Source of the DNA: Helichrysum umbraculigerum
Taxonomy: Eukaryota > Streptophyta > Magnoliopsida > Asterales > Asteraceae
Length of the DNA stretch: 64,000 nucleotides
Assembly (NCBI GenBank): GCA_949592205.1
Contig: CATIUR010000001.1
Location: 73,691,059 to 73,755,058, forward strand
Direction of reading: 5' to 3'
The position numbers and the translations under genes were made by a program. The notes beneath the pieces are model-generated. The model did not search any database, was not told the origin of the DNA, and saw nothing but the letters and a program-made list of their open reading frames with translations. Position 1 is the stretch's first letter. Each line of letters begins with the position of its first letter. This document shows positions 35,221 to 47,613 of the stretch, piece by piece.

Positions 35221-35697
35221 TTAAGGTTCCTGGCTTTCGGATTCGTCTTCCGACTCCAGGTTCAAGTCGTGGGGGTGGTAGCGTGCCTCGAGCATGTCCC
35301 TGTATCTTTGAGTCGTGGAGCGGTACCTAGTCTCCTCCGTTGATTTCTTGCCCAAACGTTTGATCCATGTTTTGGTCCTACGGGTTAGGTTGGTGGCCAC
35401 TTTCTTCCAGTAACGGATCTTATCTTTGATTCGTGTAGGAACAGATCGGTTTGAGATTCTCAATCTTTGTTCATAGTCTATGCACTTACGCTTAAGTGCC
35501 CAATTTCGGCCGTCAAGTCCCACGGCCTGATCTCGCACTCTTTCATATTCTTCTATGTCGATGCCAGTCATTCCGAAATTCTGATTTTCGTTTCCCTCCA
35601 GCATGATTTCTTCTTCTGGTACGATGTTCTCATCGAGATACGTGTACTGGATTTGTTCCCCGTGGACTTGGTCACTATCAGACATGTAGTCGTCCAT
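35221..35697 (-). CDS. Small ORF upstream of gag in the Tekay element (158 aa)
   Basis: It opens with ATG and has no stop for 158 codons between the 5' LTR and gag. The N-terminal third is acidic (MDDYMSDSDQVHGE). The middle is very basic, with KRKCIDYEQRLR and RTKTWIKRLGKKSTE, and the C-terminus is acidic again (SEDESESQEP). Predicted helix and heptads lie around the basic part. No family was recognised. Being in the leader, it must be skipped, reinitiated past or separately expressed for gag translation. It could be a true accessory or a chance ORF, and the distinctive charge layout favours selection. Confidence 0.5.
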   Translation of the reverse strand: MDDYMSDSDQVHGEQIQYTYLDENIVPEEEIMLEGNENQNFGMTGIDIEEYERVRDQAVGLDGRNWALKRKCIDYEQRLRISNRSVPTRIKDKIRYWKKVATNLTRRTKTWIKRLGKKSTEETRYRSTTQRYRDMLEARYHPHDLNLESEDESESQEP

Positions 35698-36214
35698 TTG
35701 GGAGTTCGTGGCTTTGAGTTCTATAGAAATGACAGAGAGAGGATTTTAGTCCTTGGAAGTACGTTGCTTCCGGGTGTTAGATGTGATTTTCATAAAATCA
35801 TTAGAGTGCGCCACAAGGTGGTGTGACGGAAACCAAGTCTGTTATGGTCGGTGCAAACCGCTGAGAGGAATTCGTAAGTGTCACCAGAGAAACGTCGGCT
35901 ATCTCTATAGCGAGTGTGTTTACGTGCGTGGCCTATTCATATATATATTCAATATATAATAGCCTAGTGTATGTCTAGCACATAACAAGTAAGAGTCTCG
36001 GTTCCCTCGTGGTCAGAGTCAACTAACGCATTCCTGTTCGACATAGCCATTTCAGACCTCACATCATCTTCCCTTAATTGTACATAGTTGATCAAGCTAT
36101 GTTAAATTAAAGTCGTATGATGAAATTCCTGAACCAATCATGCCTAATAAGGAAATACTGCCTAATGGTCATAGTCTAGGCCCACTAATGCAACCTAGTT
36201 CACTATAACCTTAG
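35698..36214 (-). other. Leader of the Tekay element between primer site and small ORF
   Basis: About 0.5 kb of untranslated leader with short upstream ORFs. No array like the one in the LTR is seen here. Confidence 0.6.
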
Positions 36215-36226
36215 GCTCTGATACCA
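36215..36226 (-). other. Primer binding site (initiator Met-tRNA) of the Tekay element
   Basis: Minus strand TGGTATCAGAGC, three bases from the 5' LTR. Confidence 0.9.
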
Positions 36227-36229
36227 ATC

Positions 36230-38529
36230 TGTAACACCCCCGAAATTCACTGTTTTGCGGAAGCATAGTTTGGGGTGTTACTAATTAAATATCACAGCAC
36301 AAAGATAAAGCAAACGACCTCTAAATGAGACGTTTTGTAAATTAGTTACATTCCATAGATATAATGTTTGAAAACTTACTGTTTTCGTATACAAAATGTA
36401 GTTTCCCCTAGAGTCCACGCGTATAGCGGGAGATTCTATTACATAATCAAAATATACAAAAGATAATGCTAAGAATCTCCGTTAATGCAGTTGTGTTGAA
36501 ATCATGCGACTCTAGCTAAAATCCTGGAGTAATCCTACTCCATCCGGGTACCTGAGAAAACATGCTAAAAGGTGTCAACCAAAAGGTTGGTGAATCTCAC
36601 AGGTTTGTAATTAATATCGGCTTTGAACACGAGATTTCATTAGTAGTGCCCGTAGGCGTAAAATCAGCCATTGCAATCCAGCAATCGTAAAATCAGTATT
36701 TGCAATCCAGCAAATGTAAATAAATAGGTTTATACCGTTGCCATGAGGCTCATAATCGAAGCTTAACCCGTAAATAATATGTTTGCTCCCGTGACATGCT
36801 CGTAAGTGAGCAAGCATCCGTAACGAATAAGTAGTCACCCGTTTATACGTGTAAATCAGTACGTGGCAGCGCTACTGCCCCTGGTGGGGAGGGTCATTTC
36901 CCTAATGGATCCATTAACTAGTGTTCGCGCTTAAGTCCATAACTAACGATATATGATGGAGAGACTTCTGTAAATAGTAACAACTCATGCAATTCCGTTT
37001 GGTATAGTAAACAGTTTAGTACTTGTGTTCAAGAAAAAGTAGTAGCATGTATCTCCCCCAATAAGATAAAACAGTAAAAATGGGGCCGTAAGACTCACCT
37101 GAGTCTTTGCAAGTACGTTTATATCAATAAACGAGTAAATAATATCAACCGTAGGTTCTCCGAACCCGTAACCTTCAAATGCCTAAACATATAAAGTTAA
37201 GTAAGTAGATGTCTCGCAAGACCATCTAGGCTAGTTGTTTACACAACTCATTATATCCAAGTGTTTGTTTAGTAATCCGTTTGTAGTTTGAAAACAAATA
37301 TGGCCCGTTGGTGACGGTTTGTAAAAATTATTCAAAGTGTTATCATTTATAACGCAATTTAGTGTGATTGTAATAGAAAGTATGTTCTATGACGTTTGTT
37401 CAGTCGTATGACATAAGTATTTGAAGTTGTGTAAGTTCGACACTTAGTAAAATCTGACTTTTCAAGGTTCTGGTTTGTGCGACGTAGCATGCGACGTAGC
37501 ATGCGACGTAGGGTGCGACGTTGGGTCGATGTCGCTAAGTGCGACGTTGGCCACTTAATGCGACGTTAGGGCTGACATCGCTATATGCGACGTTGCGAGG
37601 GGTATTGCGACGTAGTGGCCTACGTCGCAGGTAGCCCGTCGTCTCTGCGACGTAGCGGTCTGATCGGACAATGGTGGCCGGAAAATCGGTTGAAAAACTT
37701 CTGTTTGGTCCAAATCTTTTACCCAACCCATTTTTGTACATGTTGGGCATATATAAACCATAAAAACGTAAAAATGAGTAAAAACGGAGAGTTTCGGGTT
37801 TTGTCGGAAACTTACAAAATGCCGAAATGAAAATCCGGAAAGATAGGAATGTAGATCGTGATGCGGTGGTGTTTTTCTTCCAAACGGAGGGTATAATCCG
37901 AGTGCTCCTTGAGGTGTTATTTGGCGTTTTTGAGTGATGGTGGTGGTGGATCTTTTTGAGAGAAAATGGGGAGAAGAAAGAGAAAAGGAAAAGAAAGAAA
38001 TAAGGAAGAGAAGGAGGAGGGAGGTGGGGTGTAGGTGAAAGCCTCACCTCACAGTCCCCATTCCGTGCTCCGCGCAGTGTTCGTTTTCTCCGTTGTTTAA
38101 GCGTTAAATATTTATTTTTCGCGTAATTATTCATTTATAAATACGAATCTTTGCTAATTGATTTAATTGAATTGTTTGTCAAATCTTTAAATAAATTTAT
38201 GTATTTTGTTGTTAAAGCGTGCGTTAACTATTTTAATCGTGTAAACGTTTATTTTTTTACGATATAATACACACTTGAAATATTGTCAAAATAATGCTTG
38301 GAAAATAATCGCGTTATTGAACCAAATGTTTCACCAACGTCCGTATTAATTGAACCGAATTACATTCGATTTAAATTGCGTACGATTTAACCAAATCGCG
38401 TGTGTACATATATATAACTCACCTTATATATATACAAATAGAGTCTGTAATTAGTCCTATTACATACTAATTACAACTAGTTACAAATAATTAGGCATAA
38501 TAAATTATCCTAATTTAGTAGGTGTTACA
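36230..38529 (-). repeat. 5' LTR of the Tekay element
   Basis: 2,300 bp, the same length as 28115-30414. It carries the same TGCGACGT array at about 37480-37655. The differences seen are substitutions only, for example GGGTGG/TGGTGG in the GC-rich block and three changes around 37580-37705. Confidence 0.93.
37480..37655. repeat. TGCGACGT motif array in the Tekay 5' LTR
   Basis: Counterpart of 29365-29540 with one substitution (GACGTCGC to GACATCGC). Confidence 0.85.
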
Positions 38530-40476
38530 TGGTTGTTGTGTAGATGTCTTCTTTGGAGTTTCAACCTTCTTTCCTGTTTCAGTCATCTTAGCAGTTTTAA
38601 CTGGAATGCTCTTCTTCCTAGTCTTTTCAACTTGTTGAGCATCAGTCTTTACTTCTTCTTTTTCTACTGCTATCTCTGGTTTACTCACCTCATCACCATC
38701 ATCACCATCAATTTTTAACTCCTCAGTCTTTTCATCCAAATTAACCTCTACAGTCTGCTCCACTGACCCAACAACCTCAGTATGTTCAGAGTTATTTTCA
38801 TCTGCCACTGGGTCATTCATCTCTGTTTCCACTGTCTCATATACTGACTCATTAATCTCTGGCTCTGTAGGTGGTGTTGGAGGTGTATGCACAAATTCAT
38901 CATCCACTGGTTGTTCCATTTCAATCTCTTCATCAACTTTGTCATCATCAGACACAACCTTATCCTCCTTATTCATCTTATCACCCAAATTTGTCCAGAC
39001 CTTCTCCCCCTTTTTGAAAGCATTTTGTGGAAACTGGTAAGCATCCTCAGGTTCAGAAGTATCATGAACCACATATGTCCTCCCTTTCTTCAAACATTTA
39101 ATAACAATCTTCTCCAACTGCTGCACTCTCCTCTGCAACTGAGTGATAATTTCATCCTTAGCTTTATTCTTCTTCCTCTCCTTTACAAATTCATCCCAAA
39201 CATAATCAACCATTTTCGTCAATTCCAAGTTAGTTCTAGCCTCAACACCTTCAGGATGTGAATCCTTTGGTGAATCATTGACATCATCAAACTCTGACTC
39301 ATGCCTAGCATGATCATCAAAGTCCCCTTGGTTCTTGGTACTGGAACCACTAGGATCATCTACAGGTGTAGAATCATGTCCATGTGTTGCCTCTGATGGG
39401 GTCTTATTAATGTTACTTCTGTCCTGCTCTGCCAGTGGGCTAGAAGCAGTAGAAGCAGCCCTCTCAGAATGATCATCCTCCTCCTCATTGATCATCTGCT
39501 GTGATGAATCATTTGACTGAGACACCTGAGCAGCAGCAGCCTCAGATGCCTGTTTTCTAGCCTTTTTGGCTCTAGAATATGTAGCTATTTTGGTCCCTTG
39601 TTTTCTTTTATTACCCCCAGCTACTGTGGGTTGAGAAGTGGTGGGTGGAACCATTCTCTCAGTAGTTGGTTCAGCTTCAGTTGGTAGTACTGATGCTGTG
39701 GTGGAAGGTGCAGGAAGCATTGTAGAAAATAATGCTGTAACCTTCCCAGAAAATTTAGTATCTCTCTTCATATTTACAAAAACTTTTGGTTTAAAAGAGA
39801 CAATACCAATAACTTTCTCAAGTGCAGTTAAGTTAGGAATTTGTTCATTTAAGAACAACTGCACAAAACGTGGATACATCAAAATTTTAATCTTTGGCTG
39901 CTCAATGTTTCTAAGCATACCAGAAAATATCAGATTTGAAAAATTAAACCTTTGACCAGTTGCAAGACAAGCAATTGCATAAGCAATGTTGCTTCCAAAC
40001 TGCTCAAAAGATGATCTCTTAGATGATAAGCAGTGTAAAATCGTATGTATTAAAAACCTCCACTGATGAGAAAATAAGGTTTTCTGAAAAGTAAAAACTT
40101 CAAAAGAACCCTCATAACCCATCAATCGTAAAGTATTATACATAACAATATCATCTAAAGAAGTTATACCTGCCTCATCAACTAGTTGTAATGAAGCTCT
40201 AACAGTAGCTTCTGTAACTACAACACGTGTATCCATAACTTCTGAAACGATTCTTTTAATCCCCTGTTCCTCTTCTATTGATGCATTTACCCAGAAATTG
40301 TTGATATGATCGTGAGATAACCTGGGTGCTACAGTGAGAGCATAACGAATATGTGAAGCACGAAGGAAATCAATGATTTCCACATACTCGTTTGCCTCTG
40401 CAGGTTTCATTAAGAATGCAATCATATTGTGATCTTTTCCAATCGGTAGTTGAACAGTAGACGAAGTCGATGCCAT
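38530..40476 (-). pseudogene. N-terminal part of the third ORF of the Sirevirus-like element
   Basis: From ATG at 40476 the frame stays open for about 650 codons until the Tekay element interrupts it at 38529. The first 230 residues are a globular domain with QKTLFSHQWRFLIHTILHC and FGSNIAYAIACLATGQRFNF, which I associate with Sirevirus-type third ORFs in Asteraceae. After that come a Ser/Thr/Pro-rich segment, a coiled-coil candidate (ELTKMVDYVWDEFVKERKK), and a long acidic tail. Function is unknown; an env-like role has been proposed for this position. The insertion makes it a broken gene here. Confidence 0.72.
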
Positions 40477-40875
40477 GATAAGAAATCAAGTAATCGAGAA
40501 GAATCGAAGATGATTTTACAGAATTGAGAATCGATGAGACTTAGCGCAGTTGTTTGTATGTGTAATTTTGAAAGCGTAATGAGAAACCCTAAGTGTTGAG
40601 AGTTAAGTACTGAAATTAAATCAGTTGTAAGCCCTAATTTGATCAGATCCCCAATTATAACTAAAACAGTGTTAATTAAGTAAAATAACACGTTCAGTGA
40701 TAATTGTGAAAATAACCATCAGTGATAATCAACACTTGGTTTCTCAAATGCATCATTTACATAATAAAGCTAGCAGTGCTCACTTGTACAAGCAGTACCA
40801 ACCGACCAAGGCAGTGCTAACTTAATACAAGTAGTACTTCAGTTCTAGCAAAATCATATAAACAAAGTAGTGGTT

Positions 40876-40916
<41 letters not shown>

Positions 40917-41210
40917 TACTGAAAAGTAAACTCCACAAGCAGTGAAACTTCATAAACACCTGCATAAGTTAGACTCCAAGACATAGCAATATAACCTGCA
41001 GTGGTAATTCCAAACAATAATACAAGTATACAGTGTTAACTATACACCAACAGTGGTGAAGTGATTATTACCACTGTTTATACTAAAAGTAGGAAACAGT
41101 GATAACAAAACACAATACACACAATCAGTGTTTAATTAACAAATCAGTATTAACCCAAATTGAAATCACAGTAGATATTATTCACAGAATGCAGTGATAA
41201 GAAAAATAAC
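40477..41210 (-). repeat. Non-coding spacer with CAGTnnTAAC-like motifs and a T-run
   Basis: The region between the third ORF and RNase H holds about a dozen CAGTG(A/G/T)TAA or CAGTG copies, all reading the same way on the plus strand, and a 36-base T-run (40878-40913). The motif is the same as in the U3 array of this element's LTR. Confidence 0.7.
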
Positions 41211-42359
41211 TTATGACAAATTGATCATTCCAATACTAGTAACCAAGAATGTGAATCTGCCTACATCAAAAGCTTTTGTAAACAGATCAGCAAACTGATT
41301 ATCAGTATGAACTTTCAAAATTTGAATAAGTCTTTTCTCATTACAATCTCTAATGAAATGATATCTGATTTCAATGTGCTTTGTTTTAGAATGTTTAACT
41401 GGGTTATTAATAATACTGATTGCAGAGCTATTATCAATAAAAATAGGAGTATTAAGAAAGGTAAAACCATAATCTAACATCTGATTCTGAATCCATAGCA
41501 CTTGCGCACAGCAACTTGCAGCTGCTACATATTCTGCCTCTGCTGTAGATGTAGATACAGTGGTTTGTTTCTTGCATTGCCATGAAACCAATCTTTCTCC
41601 CAAAAATTGACAACCTCCTGATGTAGATTTCCTGTCCAGATTAGCTCCTCCATAATCACTATCTGTGGAAGCTATCAGATCAAAAGAAGTAAACTTTGGA
41701 TACCAAAGGCCCAATTTTGGTTGACCCTTTAAATATCTAAATATTCTTTTGACTGCAAGAAGATGTGACAGCTTTGGATTAGCTTGAAATCTAGCACATA
41801 AGCACACAGCAAACATGATGTCAGGCCTTGATGAGGTGAGATACATAAGAGATCCAATCATTGATCTGTAAAGATGTTCATCCACACTCTCCCCCTCAAG
41901 ATCTGCATGTAATTTCTTGTTTGTCTCCACTGGTGTGCTTGCAACTTTAGCATCTTTGTACCCAAACCGATCCAGTATATCATTAACGTACTTACTTTGA
42001 TGAATAAAGATTCCTTCTTTCTGTTGCTTCACTTGCAGCCCCAAGAAAAATGTTAATTCCCCCATGGAGCTCATCTTGAACTTTTCATGCATCAATGATT
42101 CAAACTCCTTGCAAAGACTATCCTTTGTTGAACCAAAAATGATATCATCTACATAGACTTGAACCAGTAGTATATCATTCTTAATTCTTTTAGTAAACAA
42201 AGTTTTATCTATTGCACCCCTTTTGAATCCATTCTGCAACAGATAATCTGAAAAAGTATCATACCAGGCTCTAGGTGCTTGATGTAAGCCATAAAGAGCT
42301 TTATCCAGTTTGAAAACTTTATCAGGATACTTAGAATCTTCAAACCTGGTGGTTGACAT
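41211..42359 (-). pseudogene. RT C-terminal half and RNase H of the Sirevirus-like element
   Basis: Contains the copia catalytic box in LVQVYVDDIIFGST, the GLQVKQ..GIFIHQSKY block, and RNase H with ASTDSDYGGANLDRKSTSGG and KTKHIEIRYHFIRD. The frame differs from 42374-43153: one base is missing in the PPGFED codons near 42350, producing a frameshift. All motifs within the open part are intact, and the apparent internal start is not a real start. Confidence 0.85.
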
Positions 42360-42373
42360 ACATAGACCTCTTC

Positions 42374-43234
42374 CTATATAGTGCCATACAGAAAAGCACT
42401 CTTTACATCCATTTGATACACAATGAATCCCTTGAATGAAGCATAAGCCAAAAACAATCTAATTGCCTCTATTCTTGCAACAGGTGCAAAAACCTCATCA
42501 TAATCAATCCCCTCTTCTTGTGAATACCCCTGTGCAACCAATCTAGCCTTGTTTTTGATCACTATACCTCTTTCATCCTTCTTGTTTTTGAAAATCCATT
42601 TAGTACCAATTGCCCTCTTCCCTTTAGGCAAATCAACCAATGTCCAGACTTCTTGAATCTTAAACTGAAGCAACTCCTCTTGCATAGCTTCAATCCAACT
42701 AGGATCTCTCAAAGCTTCAGTAACCTTCTTTGGTTCTGTTTGAGACAGAAAACAAGCAAACAAAGAAGTATTAACAGCTTCTGTATCAAGATTTACTTCT
42801 TCCTCATTTGCTGAAGCTTCAAACACCTGACTTTGATTTCTTGTTTTAACAGCAGATTCAATATCTCCTATTACATTCTCAAGTGGATGATCTTTATGAG
42901 TAATGTATTTAGATGCTGCTGTTTCTTGAATTCCCACCTCCAAGTTGGTAAAATTTCCTTCTTGACCAGACTCACTACTTGACACTTCTCTTGCAATTCT
43001 TTTTGACAAAGGAGTAGAGCTCATCAAATGTAGATAATTCATTTGTTCCTGCTCTGTGTCAAGATGCTTTGTTGGTGTTTGATCAACATCAACACCTGCC
43101 TTTGTATTCTTCTGTACTGGACTCATATCACTGTCTTCTGTACTGTCTTCCATGACCGGTCTATCAGAATCATCAACATGAGTAAATGATGTTTCATCTG
43201 ATTTTCCTGTTTCAAGATTCTGTGATGTCTTTGG
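42374..43234 (-). pseudogene. RT N-terminal half of the Sirevirus-like element
   Basis: Contains SWIEAMQEELLQF, LVDLPKGKRAIGTKW and the VARIEAIRLFLAYA..DVKSAFLYG block of copia RT. It is in the same frame as protease-integrase but separated from it by a TAA at 43235-43237, and it ends at an in-frame TAG replacing the usual Glu after YGTI (42374-42376). Confidence 0.85.
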
Positions 43235-43237
43235 TTA

Positions 43238-44796
43238 ATCAGTATCAAACACTTCTGGGGGATCAGGAGACCAAATTGGAAATAATATGTATTCCAATGA
43301 ATCCTTCTTCATTCCAGCTGATATTCCTGAGTTTGCTCTACTTTCTCCATCACCTGCTCCTGCATTTGTACCTGCACTTGTACCTGCACTAGAATCCACA
43401 TTTGTATATCTAAAAGCAGTATTAAGTGCATCAATATCAAACAGTGATTCAGGACCTTTTCCCTCAGCATTAACAGTGTTTTCATTAAAAGTGATGTGCA
43501 TTGATTCTTCTATGATTCTGGTCCTTTGATTGAATACCCTATAAGATTTACTTTGAATAGAATAACCAACAAATATCCCCTCATCAGCCTTACTCTGAAA
43601 CTTACCTAAGTGATCTTTGGTATTTAAGATTGTACAAGGACACCCAAAAGATTTTAAGAAACTAACCAAAGGCTTTCTCTTAAACAACAGTTCATATGGT
43701 GTCTTGTTATGAGGCTTAACAACTAATACTCTATTCTGAACATAGCAAGCTGTGCTAACTGCCTCTGCCCAAAAGGACATAGGTAGCTTTGCATCAGATA
43801 GCATGGTTCTAGCAGCCTCAATCAGTGTCCTATTCCTCCTTTCAGCTACTCCATTTTGTTGAGGAGTTCTAGGTGCACTAAATTCTCTCTTAATACCTTT
43901 AACTTCACAGAATTTATCCATCTCATGATTTTTAAATTCTGTTCCATTATCACTTCTGATGATCTTTACTCTTTTATCCAATTGATTTTCCATCTTTGTT
44001 ATAAATGATCTAAGTATTTCACCTGTCTCATCCTTTGTCCTAAGAAAGAAAACCCATGTAAATCTAGTATAATCATCAATAATCACAAGACAGTAAGACT
44101 TTTTCCCCATACTACTTATAATGGTTGGTCCAAATAAGTCCATATGCAATAAGTGTAAGGGTGTGCTATTTGTGTTCACAGATTTGGACTTAAATGAGGA
44201 TTTGTGTTGCTTTCCCTTTTGACAAGAAACACAATGATCATCACATGAATAGACCTTTTCAGGCAAACCTCTAACAAGCTTGTTTTTGACAAGTTTATTA
44301 ATGGTTTTGAAATTCATGTGACACATCCTCCTATGCCACAGTTCAGATTCATTCACACTTGCTTTCGAAATAAGACAGTTTAAATCAGGTTGAGGTGTCA
44401 TATTTACTAAGTCACACTTATATACATTATCTTGCCTTGGAATTCTCATCAAAATCATGTTTTCTGGTATTTTGAATTCCTTGGACAAGATAAGGCATTC
44501 AGTGTCAGTAAAATGAACTGGGTTCTTTTTATCTGTGATTTGACTCACACTTAGTAAATTATACCTCAGTTGTTCCACAAAATTAACATTATCAAAACTT
44601 AGCTTTTCACTCTGAACTGTTCCTTTCCCTGTGATCCTTCCTCCTTTTGGATTGCTTCCAAAAGCTACATATCCTCTATCAAAAGATTTGAAATCCTGCA
44701 GCTTTTCTTTGTCTCCAGTCATGTGTCTTGAGCATCCACTATCAATATGCCATAAGCTCTTTGGCTTGCCCTGCACAAACAGTCAAAAAGAGAATT
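43238..44796 (-). pseudogene. Protease and integrase of the Sirevirus-like element
   Basis: The protease active site reads WHIDSGCSRHMTG (copia type). Then come the pre-integrase zinc site (LWHRRMCHMN, CVSCQKGKQ) and the integrase core with HMDLFGP, IRSDNGTEF and PQQNGVAERRNRTLIE, the D,D(35)E layout. A linker and chromodomain-like Ser/Gly-rich tail follow. Domains are intact but the polyprotein is cut at the TAA at 43235-43237. Confidence 0.88.
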
Positions 44797-44815
44797 AATT
44801 TCTCTTGGGAACCCA
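44790..44815 (-). promoter_or_regulatory. Splice-acceptor-like sequence at the gag/pol boundary
   Basis: On the minus strand a pyrimidine-rich run ends CTGTTTGTGCAG, just after two in-frame stops and just before the protease segment. It has the form of a branch region, polypyrimidine tract and CAG acceptor. Whether it is used is unknown. Confidence 0.35.
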
Positions 44816-44965
44816 AACCAATTTGGCTTTGGGTTTCCCATGTGCATTCACATATTCAACTTTCTTGAAGATTATTGATTGTGATGCACTGTTGGTATTT
44901 GGATCTGTAAATTTATCAGACTTAATAGGTGTCCAAATCCAACTTATTTTAGACTTAACAGTGTT

Positions 44966-46126
44966 CTATGGCTTAACAGTTTTAACTGTTTTACCAATTG
45001 AAGATTCAGTGTTAATTTTGTTAACACTGTTTTTGTATTTGGTTAACACTGTTTTAGTCTTTAAACTTTTGGCTAAATTTGTTATTACTGCAGCAGTAGA
45101 TTTACCTGTAGCAGTGCTTAACATGTTAGCCTTTGGGTTTATCTTCTGAACTCTGGCAGTACGATTAACTTTTGATTGAAAATTTTGTTTGTTACTCATA
45201 TTTGCTTTTGTCCATGACTGTTTTCTAATCCTTTGAACATTCTCAGGATTATGATAGCAGTCATATTGAAGATGACCCATTTTTCCACATATAAAGCAAG
45301 ACATTTCTTTAATCACAGTAACATTATTACCCAGTTTTTGTGAAACCATTTGATTCCAATTTCTTTGATTACCTCTGGGTTTTTGATTTTGAAAATTCTG
45401 TGAAGAAGAAGTACTTGCTTTACATTTACAATTAACACAGTTATTCACAACAGATTTAACAACAGGTTTAGTAACTGAGTTAACTGTATTACTAACATAT
45501 CCTAACCCATGTTTAGATTTGTTAGTATTCATGCTCACATTTTCTAAGTCCAGTTTAACCTTTTCCTTAAACATTTTCTTACCCTCTTCTAGTTTATCAG
45601 TTTTAAGATTAGAAACTAGATCAGTAATTACTCTCCTCACATTCTCACATGTTGACTCAGACTTAGATGATTCAGATTTCACACTCTTCTCACTATCAGA
45701 TGTCCTATCACTCTGATCATCTTCTTCAGTCCAGTCACTAACTTCACCTTCTACAAACAGTTCATCATCAGATAAACTTTTAATTGGATCAGCCTTTTTA
45801 ACCTCATCTACCATTCCTCTTTTAAGTGAATTGATATCAATTTCACTTTTAGGAGGAAAGTAGGTGTGATTATAAGGTGGAGGTACATTATTGTACCCTA
45901 ATCCAGTCTTAAGTTTATCATGAATCTGTGAATTAATAAGTTTATTTACACTCTTTGAAGCATGTTCTAATTTACTTACATCAAGCCTTATACTATCTCT
46001 TTCACATGTGACCTCAGTAAGTTTCTTAGATAACAACTCAACTTTATCTTTAGAAGTGTCTCTCTCCCACCTAGCATATTCAATGTCATATTTAAACTGT
46101 GTTGCATTGACTTCATATGCCTTTAT
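44966..46126 (-). pseudogene. Gag C-terminal/spacer region with second zinc knuckle
   Basis: In frame with gag but after a TAA at 46127-46129. It has a coiled-coil-rich start (SKKLTEVTCERDSIRLDVSK), the PPPYNHTYFPPKSEID segment, an acidic stretch, a second CCHC (CFICGKMGHLQYDC), and a Lys/Thr/Val-rich tail. It ends at a TAG at 44966-44968 just before the protease lead-in. A long gag with two knuckles is a Sirevirus trait. Confidence 0.78.
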
Positions 46127-46129
46127 TTA

Positions 46130-47515
46130 ATTTTCCAGATTTTCAATGACTGCTATGGTGTGTTTACTTTTGATTTCCCATTGTTTTAGTTCCTCACACA
46201 CTTTTATATTATGATCTCTGTAGTGTTTAACAGTTTGTTTACAAACAGCAGAACATAATTTATTTTGTACCTCAGAAGGAACTTCTGACTTTTTGTCAGA
46301 TTCTGCAATGGCCATGAGACATTGATTCTTCACAACATGCTCTTCTTGATCACTCCAGTCCCATCCACAGCCATCCATAGACACCAAAGCATTTGCTGAA
46401 GCCCCCTGAATTGGAATGTTTCTTGTCTGTGTTCCAGTGCTTCCAGATCTCTGACCATTACCATTCTGCTCTTGCCTAGGGTTTCTGCATTCTCTGGCAA
46501 AGTGTCCCATCTTGTGACAGTTGAAACACTCAATCTTGCTCTTATTAAACCAATTAGCATCATTCCTCTTGTATGCAAAGTTGTTTCTACCAGTCCTCTG
46601 CAAGAACCTTTTTGCTCTCTGAGTAATCAAAGCAATTTGCCACTTAATGTCCATCTCCTCCAGATCATCACCATCAAATTGTTCCAGATCTTCATTAGTA
46701 AGTGAAGAATTCACATTACTTGCAAAGAAAGATTCTAATATCTGATCATTAGAACTATTTGATGATGATCCTGCTCCTCCTGAAACATAAGTAGAACCCA
46801 TTTGACTTGATTCTACCTTTGTTCCAGCCATAGACATAAAAGCAGTATTATGACTATATCCAGTTGCTTGCTTCTTACTTTCCACCTCAGACTCAAAGTT
46901 CCTCAGATCATTGTATATATCTTCTAGTTCCTTAACTTCAATGTCTGAACTCTGCCTCAATCCAACAGTATAGATTGTCCATTCATCACCTAATGATCTT
47001 AAGAACTTTCTGTTAAGATCTTCTTTTTCAATCTTAACCTTGTGATTTTCCAATTCTCCAACTAATTTAGTAAACCTATCAAAGGTTTGAGTTAGAGTTT
47101 CAGTTTTCACATGGCTAAAATTTTCAAATTGTTGCTTTAACAGAGATCTTTTATTCTTTTTGGTGTTATCATTACCACCAAACCTCTTCTCAATCGCCTC
47201 CTTTAGTACCTTGGGATCTTCACAATTATCAAATCTGCTCTGATGCTCATTCGGAATGGATAGCAACAAAGTACTAAGTGCCTTGTACTCAGTAGATCTG
47301 ATTTTCCTCTCTGCTTCAGATGTTGGTGGTGCTCTTGGTTGCTTTACTCCATCACCATCAAGCGTTAATGGAATACCATTAACAACAACTTCCCACATCT
47401 GATAATCCGTGAGAAGCATATATTGCCTGATTCTGACCTTCCATAGGTCAAACTCATCAGGTTTAAGCATTGGAATCTTTGTTGCTTGAATTCCTTCATT
47501 ACCTTCAGTAGCCAT
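46130..47515 (-). pseudogene. Gag of the Sirevirus-like element
   Basis: The ATG at 47515 (MATEGNEGIQATK) is preferred over an upstream non-ATG extension. The copia gag core shows FDLWKVRIRQYMLLTDYQ, SIPNEHQSRFDNCEDPK and NFSHVKTETLTQTFDRFTKL, then the zinc knuckle CFNCHKMGHFAREC near residue 335. It would form the particle shell and bind RNA. The domain is intact to its stop at 46127-46129, which in a full element would read on into the spacer. Confidence 0.88.
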
Positions 47516-47598
47516 TGAAATCAAAACTTAATATATGAACTAAAACTCAAATACTAATACTAATAATCCCAGATCTTCCTGTCTTCAAAGCTTCACAA

Positions 47599-47610
47599 GC
47601 TCTGATACCA
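47599..47610 (-). other. Primer binding site (initiator Met-tRNA) of the Sirevirus-like element
   Basis: Minus strand TGGTATCAGAGC, three bases from the 5' LTR at 47614. Confidence 0.9.
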
Positions 47611-47613
47611 CTT

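Larger units (their letters stand above)
28115..38529 (-). mobile_element. Intact-looking Tekay chromovirus (Ty3/gypsy), 10.4 kb
   Basis: Two 2,300-bp LTRs (28115-30414, 36230-38529) differ at about eight positions by eye. TGGTT duplicates flank both ends (28110-28114, 38530-38534). Between them lie a primer site, a small leader ORF, one gag-pol ORF of 1,469 codons ending in a chromodomain, and a polypurine tract. All parts needed for autonomous transposition appear present. It interrupts the third ORF of the copia element. Confidence 0.94.
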
